The notes under the pieces were generated by a model. The model saw nothing but the letters and a program-made list of their open reading frames with translations, searched no databases and was not told the origin of the DNA. Positions 24,824-32,260 of a DNA stretch of 40,535 bases are shown here, piece by piece (the stretch's first letter is position 1; the number at the start of each line of letters is the position of its first letter). The stretch is taken from positions 1 to 40,535 of the forward strand of contig JANWHY010000010.1 of the NCBI GenBank assembly GCA_025450175.1. The letters are read 5' to 3'. This stretch comes from Minisyncoccota bacterium (GTDB lineage: Bacteria > Patescibacteriota > Minisyncoccia > Phycocordibacterales > Zambryskibacteraceae). The position numbers and the translations under genes are program-made.

Positions 24824-24971
24824 TTAATTAATAATCTACTTGCCACCATCACCGTACTCACACAACGATACGTGAGCCTGGTGAAAGTGACATGAACCGG
24901 TATAGAAAAAATAATATACTGGTGTACATATACTTCATTAGCAATTCACTCCTGGAGTATTTAATAACTAT

Positions 24972-25238
24972 ATGAAAAGCGCAATAATCACTATCCTAAT
25001 CCTCGGAGCTGTAGCGGGCCTCTTATACTTCTACTGGTTCGACTGGAGAAGTGCTGAGACTAGAGGCGACGAGAATGTCTTCTGCACCCTAGATGCCAAG
25101 CTCTGCCCTGATGGCTCCTATGTAGGCCGGGTACCTCCGACGTGCGAGTTTGCTATGTGTCCCAACCCCACCAACGCTACTAGTAGCGCAACTACTACCC
25201 CCGACGACGACATCTACAGTACACCTAACGCTTCTTAG
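24972..25238 (+). CDS. Small exported Cys-rich protein, 88 aa
   Basis: An N-terminal span (SAIITILILGAVAGLLYFYWF) is followed by a compact Cys motif (FCTLDAKLCPDGSYVGRVPP, then CEFAMCP) and a Thr/Ser-rich tail. The motif with four Cys is seen in many small secreted proteins of related bacteria; its function is unknown. A hairpin terminator follows 11 bases after the stop codon. The promoter is probably TTTAAT 6 nt before the ATG. Confidence 0.75.
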   Translation: MKSAIITILILGAVAGLLYFYWFDWRSAETRGDENVFCTLDAKLCPDGSYVGRVPPTCEFAMCPNPTNATSSATTTPDDDIYSTPNAS

Positions 25239-25249
25239 ACATAATTAAA

Positions 25250-25275
25250 GGGCGCCACGATATTTTGTGGCGCCC
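25250..25275. terminator. Bidirectional terminator hairpin
   Basis: GGGCGCCAC (25250-25258) pairs perfectly with GTGGCGCCC (25267-25275) between convergent genes. Confidence 0.85.
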
Positions 25276-25308
25276 ACACCATCGACCCCTATACGAGGTT
25301 TCTCTCGC

Positions 25309-25857
25309 TCAATCCTCGGAGAGAAGCCCTGACTGGGCCTTCTGTTGTGCCTGATCTACGGCACTCGTGTTGAGAAACCGCTCGATATCGAGGATTTGAG
25401 GATCTTTCACCTCGACTACCTCCCGCTTGGCCGTGGTTTTGTAGCGTACACGCTGGCCGTCATCTTCCTCATCCCATATCCGTCTACCAGGTGAGACGTA
25501 GTAGGACCAACCTACCTGGGCACTGATTTCGATGGTCTTGCCGAAAGTTTCGGGGAAGACCGTGTTGACGATCTCGCCGACGACGATCGGACCGATAATA
25601 CCCCAGTCGAATGCCTCGCCAATAGAGATCGTGATCTCATATGAGTGGAAAAATCCAGACGTCACTCCCGGAATCGCTTGAAGTCGCGACATCAGTAACT
25701 TGCCAAGATCGCCAACCTTCTCACGACCAAACCCATAGGAACCACCAAAGCCGTACTGATCACAACCTCCTTCCGTCACATCACGAGTAATGTGAAAGCT
25801 TCTGTGAGTTGGATTCGGATGCTGAACCGCCTTCACATGCGGTCTGATGCTAGTCAT
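25309..25857 (-). CDS. Nfu/NifU N-terminal-like domain protein, 182 aa
   Basis: The segment LGKLLMSRLQAIPGVTSGFFHSYEITISIGEAFDWGIIGPIVVGEI resembles the Nfu N-terminal domain (LakaLfaipGV...itVtk....W..i). That domain normally precedes a CxxC iron-sulfur domain, which is missing here. The first 45 residues include a Gly/Tyr-rich stretch (GGCDQYGFGGSYGFGREK). The last 80 residues are charged and unassigned. AAAGGAGG 6 nt before the ATG at 25857 fixes the start. A role in Fe-S assembly is not supported without the cluster-binding cysteines. Confidence 0.55.
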   Translation of the reverse strand: MTSIRPHVKAVQHPNPTHRSFHITRDVTEGGCDQYGFGGSYGFGREKVGDLGKLLMSRLQAIPGVTSGFFHSYEITISIGEAFDWGIIGPIVVGEIVNTVFPETFGKTIEISAQVGWSYYVSPGRRIWDEEDDGQRVRYKTTAKREVVEVKDPQILDIERFLNTSAVDQAQQKAQSGLLSED

Positions 25858-25928
25858 GATTGGCCTCCTTTGAGCCAGATTTTCATTTCTGAAATCAATT
25901 ATACACCTAAACTATATTTTTGTCAATA

Positions 25929-26783
25929 TTAAAGTTTCCAAACTTCGAAATCTTTGAAACTAACATCCATAAAGTCCGTACGGATACCGGCGAAGCCCGC
26001 ATCGTATACGGGCTTACCTCCCATTACCATGGGGCTATCCTTGGCCTCTAAGACCTTCTGCCAGTTCCCGGTACCATCTCGATCCAAGTAAAGCGTGATA
26101 AGCACTTCCTTCTTCAGGCCATTCTTTATATCGCTCTTCACACCAATCCAAGTATTCTTCGGGAGAAGATTGGGAGCACTATCTCTATCGTACTCACCCG
26201 GGAAGACGGGCTCTTGAGCCAGCGTGGTGTACTCACCATTAATCTTCTTCTTGATCACCGCCGTACCATCCACACGGATACCTGCATAGTAGAGGTTGTT
26301 TGGATCCTGGAAGCGCAGCATGAGAAGTAGGCCATTAGAAACATTTCTATTGTGACTCGTACTCAAGTTATCGTTAAGAATTTTGAACTTAGCTTCCACG
26401 GAGAAGTCTTGCCAGGTATTGCGACTTATGAGACGGAATATATTTTGTGGGTGGTACCCCTGATCTGTATCTTCTGAGTTAGAAATCTTGTAACGCAAGC
26501 GCCACTTAGATAGAGCAGAGAGATCTCCCTGGTTCGTGCGCCCGGCATTGTCCAAGATGCTCATTACTCCTCCAGAGTTGAGCCACCAGTAAGGACTCTT
26601 ACTCTCGGTCATACTGCCCGACTCCTGGAGTTCTCCGGGCACATTAAAGTGGTATATAAAAGGAGAATCCACCAGAGCTACCTCTGAGGCAGAATCCCAA
26701 GAGAAGTTCAGTGCTATAAGGGCAAGGAGTAATAAAGAAGCAATAATAATTACTGTAATGCCTAATCTGTAGATTACCTGCAT
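25929..26783 (-). CDS. Exported jelly-roll protein of the polysaccharide locus, 284 aa
   Basis: It has an N-terminal span (about 7-29) and an extracellular beta-sandwich related to LamG/DUF1080-type domains. The motifs GYHPQNIFRL, GLLLMLRFQDPNNLYYAGIR and GIRTDFMDVSFKDFEVW match the plus-strand paralog at 23672-24574. It is the last of three minus-strand genes, 11 bases behind the deacetylase, so a job on the same glycan is likely (binding or cleavage). No catalytic residues can be named. Confidence 0.85.
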   Translation of the reverse strand: MQVIYRLGITVIIIASLLLLALIALNFSWDSASEVALVDSPFIYHFNVPGELQESGSMTESKSPYWWLNSGGVMSILDNAGRTNQGDLSALSKWRLRYKISNSEDTDQGYHPQNIFRLISRNTWQDFSVEAKFKILNDNLSTSHNRNVSNGLLLMLRFQDPNNLYYAGIRVDGTAVIKKKINGEYTTLAQEPVFPGEYDRDSAPNLLPKNTWIGVKSDIKNGLKKEVLITLYLDRDGTGNWQKVLEAKDSPMVMGGKPVYDAGFAGIRTDFMDVSFKDFEVWKL

Positions 26784-26794
26784 TATCTATTGAG

Positions 26795-28333
26795 TTACTT
26801 GGATATTTCTATGTTATCAAATTTTGCCTCAGCCTTCCCGTTGGTGGCATCCCATATCTCCATACCCACACCACCATTAGCTAACCTCTGACTTACTCCA
26901 GAGACAGAGATTGCAACCGCATCGTTGACGAGACATGAGACAGTACCGCCATTTACCTTTATAGAGAGCTTAAGATCTGTCTTGGGTAAGGTATATGGAT
27001 TCTCGGCGAGAGTGTAAGAAATACCATTGCGCAGAGACTTCACTCCGACTTTCCCTTTATTATCGAAGTTACAACCGAAGTAGTTCTTCTCATCGGCCCG
27101 ACGAGCAGCAAGCACTACGTTGCTTCCACTTATCCAGTTCACAGTAGTGCTGAAGGTGTAATCTGTCCACCACCAGCTACCTCTAAGACCCACAGAGGCT
27201 CCTGTTGTGTCCGGCTTCGCCTTGAGGGTGAGCTCATCACCCTTTAGCACATCTCCCCAATTCCCCACCCACTCATCTCCGAAGACAAACTGGGTGTACG
27301 GCAAGTCCTTAGCGAGTCCAGCCTCCATAACTTCGACTAAGTGCTCTCCTGTCCAGTCGCCAGCTGGCTCGATCCTTTTCATCATTACTTTATCGTCACT
27401 TGGGTAGTTGAAGGACTCTGCCGTGCCAATCCAGTTCTGATAGAAGGCTAGCCGATAATACTTAGATACTTCTTGTGACACTATATCTGTCGCTTCGGGA
27501 TAATTAAAACCATCTTGACCATAGTCACCGAAGGGGAAGGCGAAGGCACGAATCTTCTTACCCAGAGTCTCTTCCAAATCCTTCTTAGAATTAGACATGT
27601 CGTAGACCACTCGATCTCTAAATTCTTGAGGAGTCTCTTGCCTATTCTCAGTATCAAACCAGAAAAGGTTCGAGTAATAGTGCCCAATATCACCCTCCTT
27701 ATTTATAAAGTACCAATCATGACTATCTCGTCCGTGTGACTCTACTTCCCAGCGGTCGCTATTCTCTAGAGCTTGGAGTTCGTATGGAGAGAGATAGTAG
27801 GGAGACTGATCTTCGGAGGGGTGGGTAGAGCGCTTAGTAATAGCAAACATCACTGCGTGTAGACCAAGATCCGACAAGATTGGATCAGCTGGGTAGAAGG
27901 TGTCCTTTCTACCATCGTCGAAGGTAAGCAAGAACGACTTCTCTGGTAAGGCTATCCTTGAGCGGATGAAGTGCTCAAACTCATCTAGAGTAATACTCTT
28001 CCACCCTGCGACAGTAAGAGCGTGCATATGTTCAGAAAACATAGTAGGGTTGAAGTCATCTTTACTATCAGGTAACCCGTGATAAGCAAGTACTGGTATG
28101 GAGCGGGCCAGTCTCCCACTATCTCCATAATTTACAGTAGCAGCGCTTCTCTTCAGAGTTTGCTTAGACCACCAATAGTTGAGACTCTCTCCCACACGGC
28201 GGGTGTAGAGACCGTAGGCTTCACTCACCTTGTAGTGATTCTCAATAGAGAAGCTTGAAAGAGCCGCCACTCCGATAAGAGTCGACAAGACTACTAGGTT
28301 TATTATTTTTCTTTTTGTAAAAGTGAAGAACAT
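26795..28333 (-). CDS. Polysaccharide deacetylase (NodB-type) with C-terminal jelly roll, 512 aa
   Basis: Carbohydrate esterase family 4 enzymes remove N- or O-acetyl groups from chitin-like or PNAG-like chains. An N-terminal signal anchor (about 8-28) is followed by the NodB domain (about 70-345): VLAYHGLPDSKDDF, then the metal/base motif SFLLTFDDGRKDTFYPA, and HGRDSHDWY with two His; later AFAFPFGDYG. From about residue 375 there is a jelly-roll domain (SWWWTDYTFSTTVNW; KFDNIEISK) like that of the neighbour. Between the GT2 and this gene lie three tandem 7-bp AAATTTT units. Confidence 0.92.
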   Translation of the reverse strand: MFFTFTKRKIINLVVLSTLIGVAALSSFSIENHYKVSEAYGLYTRRVGESLNYWWSKQTLKRSAATVNYGDSGRLARSIPVLAYHGLPDSKDDFNPTMFSEHMHALTVAGWKSITLDEFEHFIRSRIALPEKSFLLTFDDGRKDTFYPADPILSDLGLHAVMFAITKRSTHPSEDQSPYYLSPYELQALENSDRWEVESHGRDSHDWYFINKEGDIGHYYSNLFWFDTENRQETPQEFRDRVVYDMSNSKKDLEETLGKKIRAFAFPFGDYGQDGFNYPEATDIVSQEVSKYYRLAFYQNWIGTAESFNYPSDDKVMMKRIEPAGDWTGEHLVEVMEAGLAKDLPYTQFVFGDEWVGNWGDVLKGDELTLKAKPDTTGASVGLRGSWWWTDYTFSTTVNWISGSNVVLAARRADEKNYFGCNFDNKGKVGVKSLRNGISYTLAENPYTLPKTDLKLSIKVNGGTVSCLVNDAVAISVSGVSQRLANGGVGMEIWDATNGKAEAKFDNIEISK

Positions 28334-28339
28334 TTTTTA

Positions 28340-28360
28340 AAATTTTAAATTTTAAATTTT
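28340..28360. repeat. Three tandem copies of AAATTTT
   Basis: Perfect 7-bp tandem units at 28340-28346, 28347-28353 and 28354-28360, in the 26-base gap between the deacetylase and glycosyltransferase genes. Confidence 0.9.
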
Positions 28361-29676
28361 TAACGTGTTCCCCAACGATTGTCCGACATGGTTACCATGG
28401 CCCACGGCAACTGCCAGATGAGTACCACTGTAGAGAACCAGAAGAAGACTACAGCATTGACCCAATTACGATCTCCAGCTTCGATCCTGTAGTAGATCCC
28501 ATGTAGGAAGAGCATTAGGAAGAGCCCTGCCAGGTAGACGATTGGGAGCGTGCCATCGATCACCGGGTTCCAGATCACTGCGCGGAAGAAAACAAGTGGA
28601 GCAAAAACAGCTAAGAAGATATAAGTGTAGAAGAACATGGCAGCCAAAGGATTCTTCTTCCAGAGGAAGGAAGCGGCGATGATGGTCTCTCGTACCCATG
28701 ACTTCTTCCACCTTTGCTGCTGTTTGATGTAGGTTCTAAACTTGTTCGGTACGACGGTGGTGGCCAAGGCCTCGCGAGAGTAGACGCTCTTATACTTGCG
28801 CAAGATATAGTTGGTAAGAGAGCGATCGTCACCGAAAGTGCATGGAGTGCCTAAGAAGGTCTGGTTCTGCCACTCATCGATAAACTCATCCAGGTAACTC
28901 TTACGATAAGCACTGCAGCAACCTGGGCAGCAAGTCACGACCCCAAAGACAGACTCCGCCGCCTTATAAATCTTGAAGGAGATATAGTAACGCAGAGACT
29001 GCATCCTAGTAAGGATATTCTCCTTATAGTTGTGTACGTCAGTGTGACCAGAGACAGCTCCAACCTCCGGGTTGGTAAAGTGCTTGACCAAGTGCCAAAC
29101 ACAATCCTTATCTATGAAGCTATCTGAGTCGACGAAGATGATGATCTCTCCTGTAGCCATCTTCACCCCCTCGGCCATACCATCGCGCTTCCCGCGGTTG
29201 ACCTTCCAGTCTACAACGTCGAAGCGCTTAACAAGATGCCCGAACTCCTTCTGGACCTTCTTCATCTCGAGAAGAGTGTTGTCAGTAGAGCCATCATTGA
29301 TAGCGATCACCTCCATCTTGTGCTTCGGGTAGTTCGCCGCATAGAAGCATCGCAAGGTTTGGGCAATATTATCTCCCTCATTTTTGGCCGGTACGACGAA
29401 GGAGACAGAGGGTACATAACTCGTATCCACCGCAACACTCTTGTGGAAGTACGACAGCGAAAAGCGCGACAGGATGTATGTCGTTATAAGCATGCTATAG
29501 ATAGTAAAGACGATGTGGTCGGTGTGATGACTCCAGGAGAAAAGCTTTATCATCACAATCACGTAGATGATAAAGAAGAATGAGAAACGAAGACCCAGAT
29601 CTCGAGCAATGGTATTGCCCTCTCCTCCTTTGGCCAAAGGATCGCCTTTGTACTTTATCGCCGCAGTTTGCTGCAT
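28360..29676 (-). CDS. Hyaluronan synthase/NodC-like family 2 glycosyltransferase, 438 aa
   Basis: This is a processive membrane glycosyltransferase. Two N-terminal spans precede the GT-A domain: VVPAKNEGDNIAQTL, INDGSTDNT, the metal-binding FVDSDSF, and acceptor motifs. The stretch NQTFLGTPCTFGDDRSLTNY and then QQQRWKKSWVRE are the characteristic GDDR and QxxRW of the hyaluronan synthase/NodC/chitin synthase group, which is nearer to HasA than to cellulose or PgaC types. Four C-terminal spans form the export channel. It is first in a GT2-deacetylase-exported-protein operon, next to a dehydrogenase-like gene, which makes a GlcNAc- or GlcA-containing polymer plausible. Confidence 0.93.
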   Translation of the reverse strand: MQQTAAIKYKGDPLAKGGEGNTIARDLGLRFSFFFIIYVIVMIKLFSWSHHTDHIVFTIYSMLITTYILSRFSLSYFHKSVAVDTSYVPSVSFVVPAKNEGDNIAQTLRCFYAANYPKHKMEVIAINDGSTDNTLLEMKKVQKEFGHLVKRFDVVDWKVNRGKRDGMAEGVKMATGEIIIFVDSDSFIDKDCVWHLVKHFTNPEVGAVSGHTDVHNYKENILTRMQSLRYYISFKIYKAAESVFGVVTCCPGCCSAYRKSYLDEFIDEWQNQTFLGTPCTFGDDRSLTNYILRKYKSVYSREALATTVVPNKFRTYIKQQQRWKKSWVRETIIAASFLWKKNPLAAMFFYTYIFLAVFAPLVFFRAVIWNPVIDGTLPIVYLAGLFLMLFLHGIYYRIEAGDRNWVNAVVFFWFSTVVLIWQLPWAMVTMSDNRWGTR

Positions 29677-29694
29677 GATGGAAGTTAGTATTAA

Positions 29695-29717
29695 GGAATT
29701 TCAGAAATAAAAATTCC
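29695..29717 (-). other. Small hairpin upstream of the glycosyltransferase
   Basis: GGAATTT (29695-29701) pairs with AAATTCC (29711-29717) around a 9-base loop. It could be a weak terminator or attenuator between the HisKA and GT2 genes. No T-run is present. Confidence 0.3.
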
Positions 29718-29755
29718 CTCTCCATTTAAGCAATAAGAGATGAAATGAGGGTGAA

Positions 29756-29959
29756 CTATTGGAACTTCTCTACCAGAGTTGTGATGAGGTGAGCGAGTTT
29801 GTCGAGCTCTTTAAGATTTTCTTGTAGGACTTTTTTGGCCTTGGGGTCAAGATTCTCATCCATGAGAACGAGCTCAATGTTGGCATGCATAATAGCGAGC
29901 GGGGTACGCAATTCATGTGCAATATATGAAGCTGTGCTCTTGTCTTCTCCTGGGTTCAT
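29756..29959 (-). CDS. Stand-alone HisKA dimerisation/phosphoacceptor domain, 67 aa
   Basis: The protein is only the two-helix dimerisation domain of a histidine kinase. The H box ASYIAHELRTPLAIMH has His15, and the second helix is VLQENLKELDKLAHLITTLVEKF. There is no sensor, membrane span or ATPase domain. It lies 11 bases downstream of an OmpR-type regulator on the same strand. It could be a phosphotransfer hub, a dimeric decoy of a full kinase, or the stump of a degraded gene. I see no remnant of a catalytic domain downstream. Confidence 0.85.
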   Translation of the reverse strand: MNPGEDKSTASYIAHELRTPLAIMHANIELVLMDENLDPKAKKVLQENLKELDKLAHLITTLVEKFQ

Positions 29960-29970
29960 AAAGTTTTTCG

Positions 29971-30645
29971 TTAAGTCTTTAAACGATACCCAATGCCACG
30001 CACGGTCTCCAAGGTGCCTTCAGCCGTCCCCCAATCAAGCTTCTTGCGAAGATTCTTTACATGCACATCTACCACGTTGGAGAAAGAGCTATAGTTGAAG
30101 TCCCATAAGTGGCTTAAGAGTTCTTCGCGCGAGATCACTTTGTCTGGGTTCCTCAAGAAGTGTTCGAGGAGCATAAATTCCTTAAGAGTAAGTGGTAACT
30201 CTTTGCCCCGCTTAGAGGCCTTGAGAGTGGTGGTATTGAGCTCCACATCGTGAGTCGAGAGGATGGTGGGTATGGCAGTGTGTGGGCGCCTGAAGATGGA
30301 GGTGATGCGAGCCAAGAGCTCATCGAAGGAGAAGGGCTTAACTATGTAGTCATCTGCACCTGAGAGAAGGAGCTCCACCTTAATGTCAGTTTCATTCCTC
30401 GCCGTTAGTATGATGATGGGGGTAGTAATGTTCCTTTCGCGCAAGGCCTTGGTTATAGAGAAGCCGTCTCTATCGGGGAGCATAAGGTCGAGGATCACCA
30501 GGTCGTAATCCATATGGTTGAGCGAGAGGCGCTTGAAACCTTCCTCACCATTGTTGATCACATCTACGGCATAGCCCTTCTTCTCGAGTCCTGCCTTAAT
30601 GACCTCGGCTAGCTTAACCTCGTCTTCTACAATAAGTATTCTCAT
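29971..30645 (-). CDS. OmpR/PhoB-family response regulator, 224 aa
   Basis: The receiver domain (about 1-118) has the acidic pair in VEDEV, phosphoacceptor Asp53 (LVILDLMLPD), Thr in ILTAR and Lys at about 105 (YIVKPFSF). The C-terminal winged helix (about 127-222) includes ELPLTLKEFMLLEHFLRNPDKVISREELLSHLW, then NVVDVHVKNLRKKLD and the ETVRGIGYRL hairpin. It is upstream of the HisKA-only gene and the polysaccharide genes, so it probably controls them. The start at 30645 has TATAAG 8 nt upstream. Confidence 0.97.
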   Translation of the reverse strand: MRILIVEDEVKLAEVIKAGLEKKGYAVDVINNGEEGFKRLSLNHMDYDLVILDLMLPDRDGFSITKALRERNITTPIIILTARNETDIKVELLLSGADDYIVKPFSFDELLARITSIFRRPHTAIPTILSTHDVELNTTTLKASKRGKELPLTLKEFMLLEHFLRNPDKVISREELLSHLWDFNYSSFSNVVDVHVKNLRKKLDWGTAEGTLETVRGIGYRLKT

Positions 30646-30668
30646 ATCAAAAGCTTATAACTCCCGGA

Positions 30669-30691
30669 TGAAGCCTTCATGAAGGAGCTTC
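30669..30691. promoter_or_regulatory. Candidate response-regulator operator
   Basis: Between the divergent regulator and dehydrogenase-like genes, TGAAG occurs at 30669 and 30680, exactly 11 bp apart, within the 12-bp palindrome CCTTCATGAAGG (30674-30685). An 11-bp direct repeat is the usual spacing for OmpR-family sites. The 11-bp core recurs at 23546. Confidence 0.4.
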
Positions 30692-30740
30692 ATAATACTA
30701 TACACAAAGATTTCATACTCTACATATACACTTACAAACT

Positions 30741-31664
30741 ATGACAAAAAAACAACATGTAAAGATTGGCTGCATAGGCCAAGGGTTCGTGGGTAAGAAT
30801 CAGGCAGATGACTTCGAGCGGCGTGGGTTTGAGGTAGTTAGGTATTCCTTGGAGCCAAACTTTATCAACAATGCTCCCCTCATCGAGGGTTGCGATGTGG
30901 TCTTCATAGCTGTGCCTACCCCTACTCTACCTACTGGTTTCGACTACAACACCGTACGCCAAGCTCTGACTAAGGTCGGAGTGGGTAAGATTGCGGTGAT
31001 CAAGTCTACAGTGATTCCTGGTACTACAGAGATTTTGCAAAAGGAGAATCCCCAACTCATCGTTCTCCATGCCCCGGAGTTCTTGAGTGAGGCTACCGCT
31101 GCTCGTGATGCCGCCTTCCCTACTCGTAATATTGTGGGAATGCCATCTAACAGTTCCCGACACCGAATGGCCGCAGAACTGGTACTCGAGATTCTCCCTC
31201 ATGCACCTTACAATAGGATCTCTTCTTCTAAAGAAGCTGAGCTTATAAAGTATGGTCGCAATACTTTAGGCTATACTCGTATTATCTTTGCAAACATTCT
31301 TTACGAACTCGCAAACCAAGTAGGAGCCGACTGGCAAGTGATAGAAGAAGCCATGAGTGCCGACCCAGAGACAGGACCTACTTACATGAGACCGCTCCAT
31401 AAGTCTGGACGCGGAGCTGGAGGTCACTGCTTTATCAAAGACTTCGCCGCTATGAGAGAATTCTTCCAAGAACATGTAGGTAGCGAGAAGAACTCTCTAC
31501 GAGTTCTAGAAGCTCTCGAAGAGAAGAACCTGGAACTCTTGAGATCGACGAGCAAAGATCTAGACCTCCTCGCTGGAGTATATGGTCCAGATATCTCCCC
31601 TATTCAGAGAGACGGACTAGATCCTATTCTTGCTGTAAAGCAAACTAAGAGAAAGAGTGCTTAA
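30741..31664 (+). CDS. Short UDP-glucose/GDP-mannose dehydrogenase-like protein, 307 aa
   Basis: The family makes nucleotide-sugar uronic acids such as UDP-glucuronate in two NAD-dependent steps. The NAD-binding Rossmann domain (GCIGQGFVGKN), PEFLSEATAARDAAFPTRNIVG, the central helix with the catalytic Lys-Asn segment (AELIKYGRNTLGYTRIIFAN), and the catalytic Cys230 in GRGAGGHCFIKD are all present. Normal enzymes have about 400-450 residues. The C-terminal nucleotide-sugar-binding Rossmann domain is almost completely missing. Activity on UDP-glucose is therefore doubtful. It is divergent from the regulator and overlaps the convergent DoxX gene by 48 bases. Confidence 0.85.
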   Translation: MTKKQHVKIGCIGQGFVGKNQADDFERRGFEVVRYSLEPNFINNAPLIEGCDVVFIAVPTPTLPTGFDYNTVRQALTKVGVGKIAVIKSTVIPGTTEILQKENPQLIVLHAPEFLSEATAARDAAFPTRNIVGMPSNSSRHRMAAELVLEILPHAPYNRISSSKEAELIKYGRNTLGYTRIIFANILYELANQVGADWQVIEEAMSADPETGPTYMRPLHKSGRGAGGHCFIKDFAAMREFFQEHVGSEKNSLRVLEALEEKNLELLRSTSKDLDLLAGVYGPDISPIQRDGLDPILAVKQTKRKSA

Positions 31665-31985
31665 GGCTAATCCGAGATCTCTTACACCCGTGGCATCTTG
31701 GAGTCCGAAGCGAAGCGCAATTACAAGAAGGTGAAGAGCTAGTACGAAAGCGATAATCCGGACGAATAATCCTAAGACTAAGAGACTGCCAAGTACTATC
31801 TCGAATATCGCGTTTCCTAATACAATTCTTTCTGCTGAGAGACCAGAAAAGCTTGTGGCCCAATCTGGGACAATCCCTGCCCAGGCCGAGAGAGCTGTGA
31901 CCTGTGAGAATCCGAACCAGAGAAAAACTCCTGCCAGACTCAAGCGCAATATATAGAGACCCAATTTATGATTATTCATATTCAT
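31617..31985 (-). CDS. DoxX-like membrane protein, 122 aa
   Basis: Four hydrophobic spans follow the DoxX/DoxD pattern: LYILRLSLAGVFLWFGFSQV, VLGNAIFEIVLGSLLVLGLFVRI, IIAFVLALHLLVIAL and the last span ending SLLYSKNRI. DoxX proteins are poorly understood membrane proteins, some linked to oxidative stress. The 3' end overlaps the convergent dehydrogenase-like gene by 48 bases. TAAAAT lies 6 nt upstream of the ATG. Confidence 0.85.
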   Translation of the reverse strand: MNMNNHKLGLYILRLSLAGVFLWFGFSQVTALSAWAGIVPDWATSFSGLSAERIVLGNAIFEIVLGSLLVLGLFVRIIAFVLALHLLVIALRFGLQDATGVRDLGLALSTLSLSLLYSKNRI

Positions 31986-31991
31986 AAAAAT

Positions 31992-31997
31992 ATTTTA
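31992..31997 (-). promoter_or_regulatory. -10 box, predicted leaderless (DoxX gene)
   Basis: TGC-TAAAAT on the minus strand, 6 nt before the ATG at 31985. Confidence 0.6.
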
Positions 31998-32002
31998 GCA
32001 TG

Positions 32003-32031
32003 AAGGCCGCGAGTGTCGAACTCGCGGCCTT
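32003..32031 (-). terminator. Intrinsic terminator of the 32038-32211 gene
   Basis: AAGGCCGCGAG (32003-32013) pairs perfectly with CTCGCGGCCTT (32021-32031). It lies 6 bases past the stop codon of the minus-strand gene. Confidence 0.88.
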
Positions 32032-32037
32032 AAAGAT

Positions 32038-32211
32038 CTAGTTGTTCGTCCAGACAAGTTCCAAGGGGAACTCCTTAATCTTATCCTGATGCAGTCGGAC
32101 AAGATTGCCAAGGGCTTCGTCTTCAGTATCTCCCTTGCCCTTCGCTTCGGGATTTTCAAGAAGCGTTGTAACAACTTCCCCTTCCTTCCACTTACAAAGA
32201 ACCTTAGCCAT
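32038..32211 (-). CDS. Small hypothetical protein, 57 aa (antitoxin-like size)
   Basis: The frame reads MAKVLCKWKEGEVVTTLLEN, then EAKGKGDTEDEALGNLVRLH and QDKIKEFPLELVWTNN. A segment like DTEDEALGNL resembles the HicB/YcfA-associated fold (strand then 'GxTxxEAlxnl'). That suggests a HicB-type or DUF1902-like small domain; weak. GGAGG 4 nt before the ATG and a perfect terminator after the stop codon support the gene. No toxin partner is adjacent. Confidence 0.6.
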   Translation of the reverse strand: MAKVLCKWKEGEVVTTLLENPEAKGKGDTEDEALGNLVRLHQDKIKEFPLELVWTNN

Positions 32212-32260
32212 AGCACCTCCGATGAGATTCTCACATTATGAGGATGAAGATTTTATTAGC

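Noticed and set aside
31995-32234. 79-codon basic frame on the minus strand
   Set aside because: The 57-codon frame at 32038-32211 with a GGAGG site and terminator explains the same stretch better.
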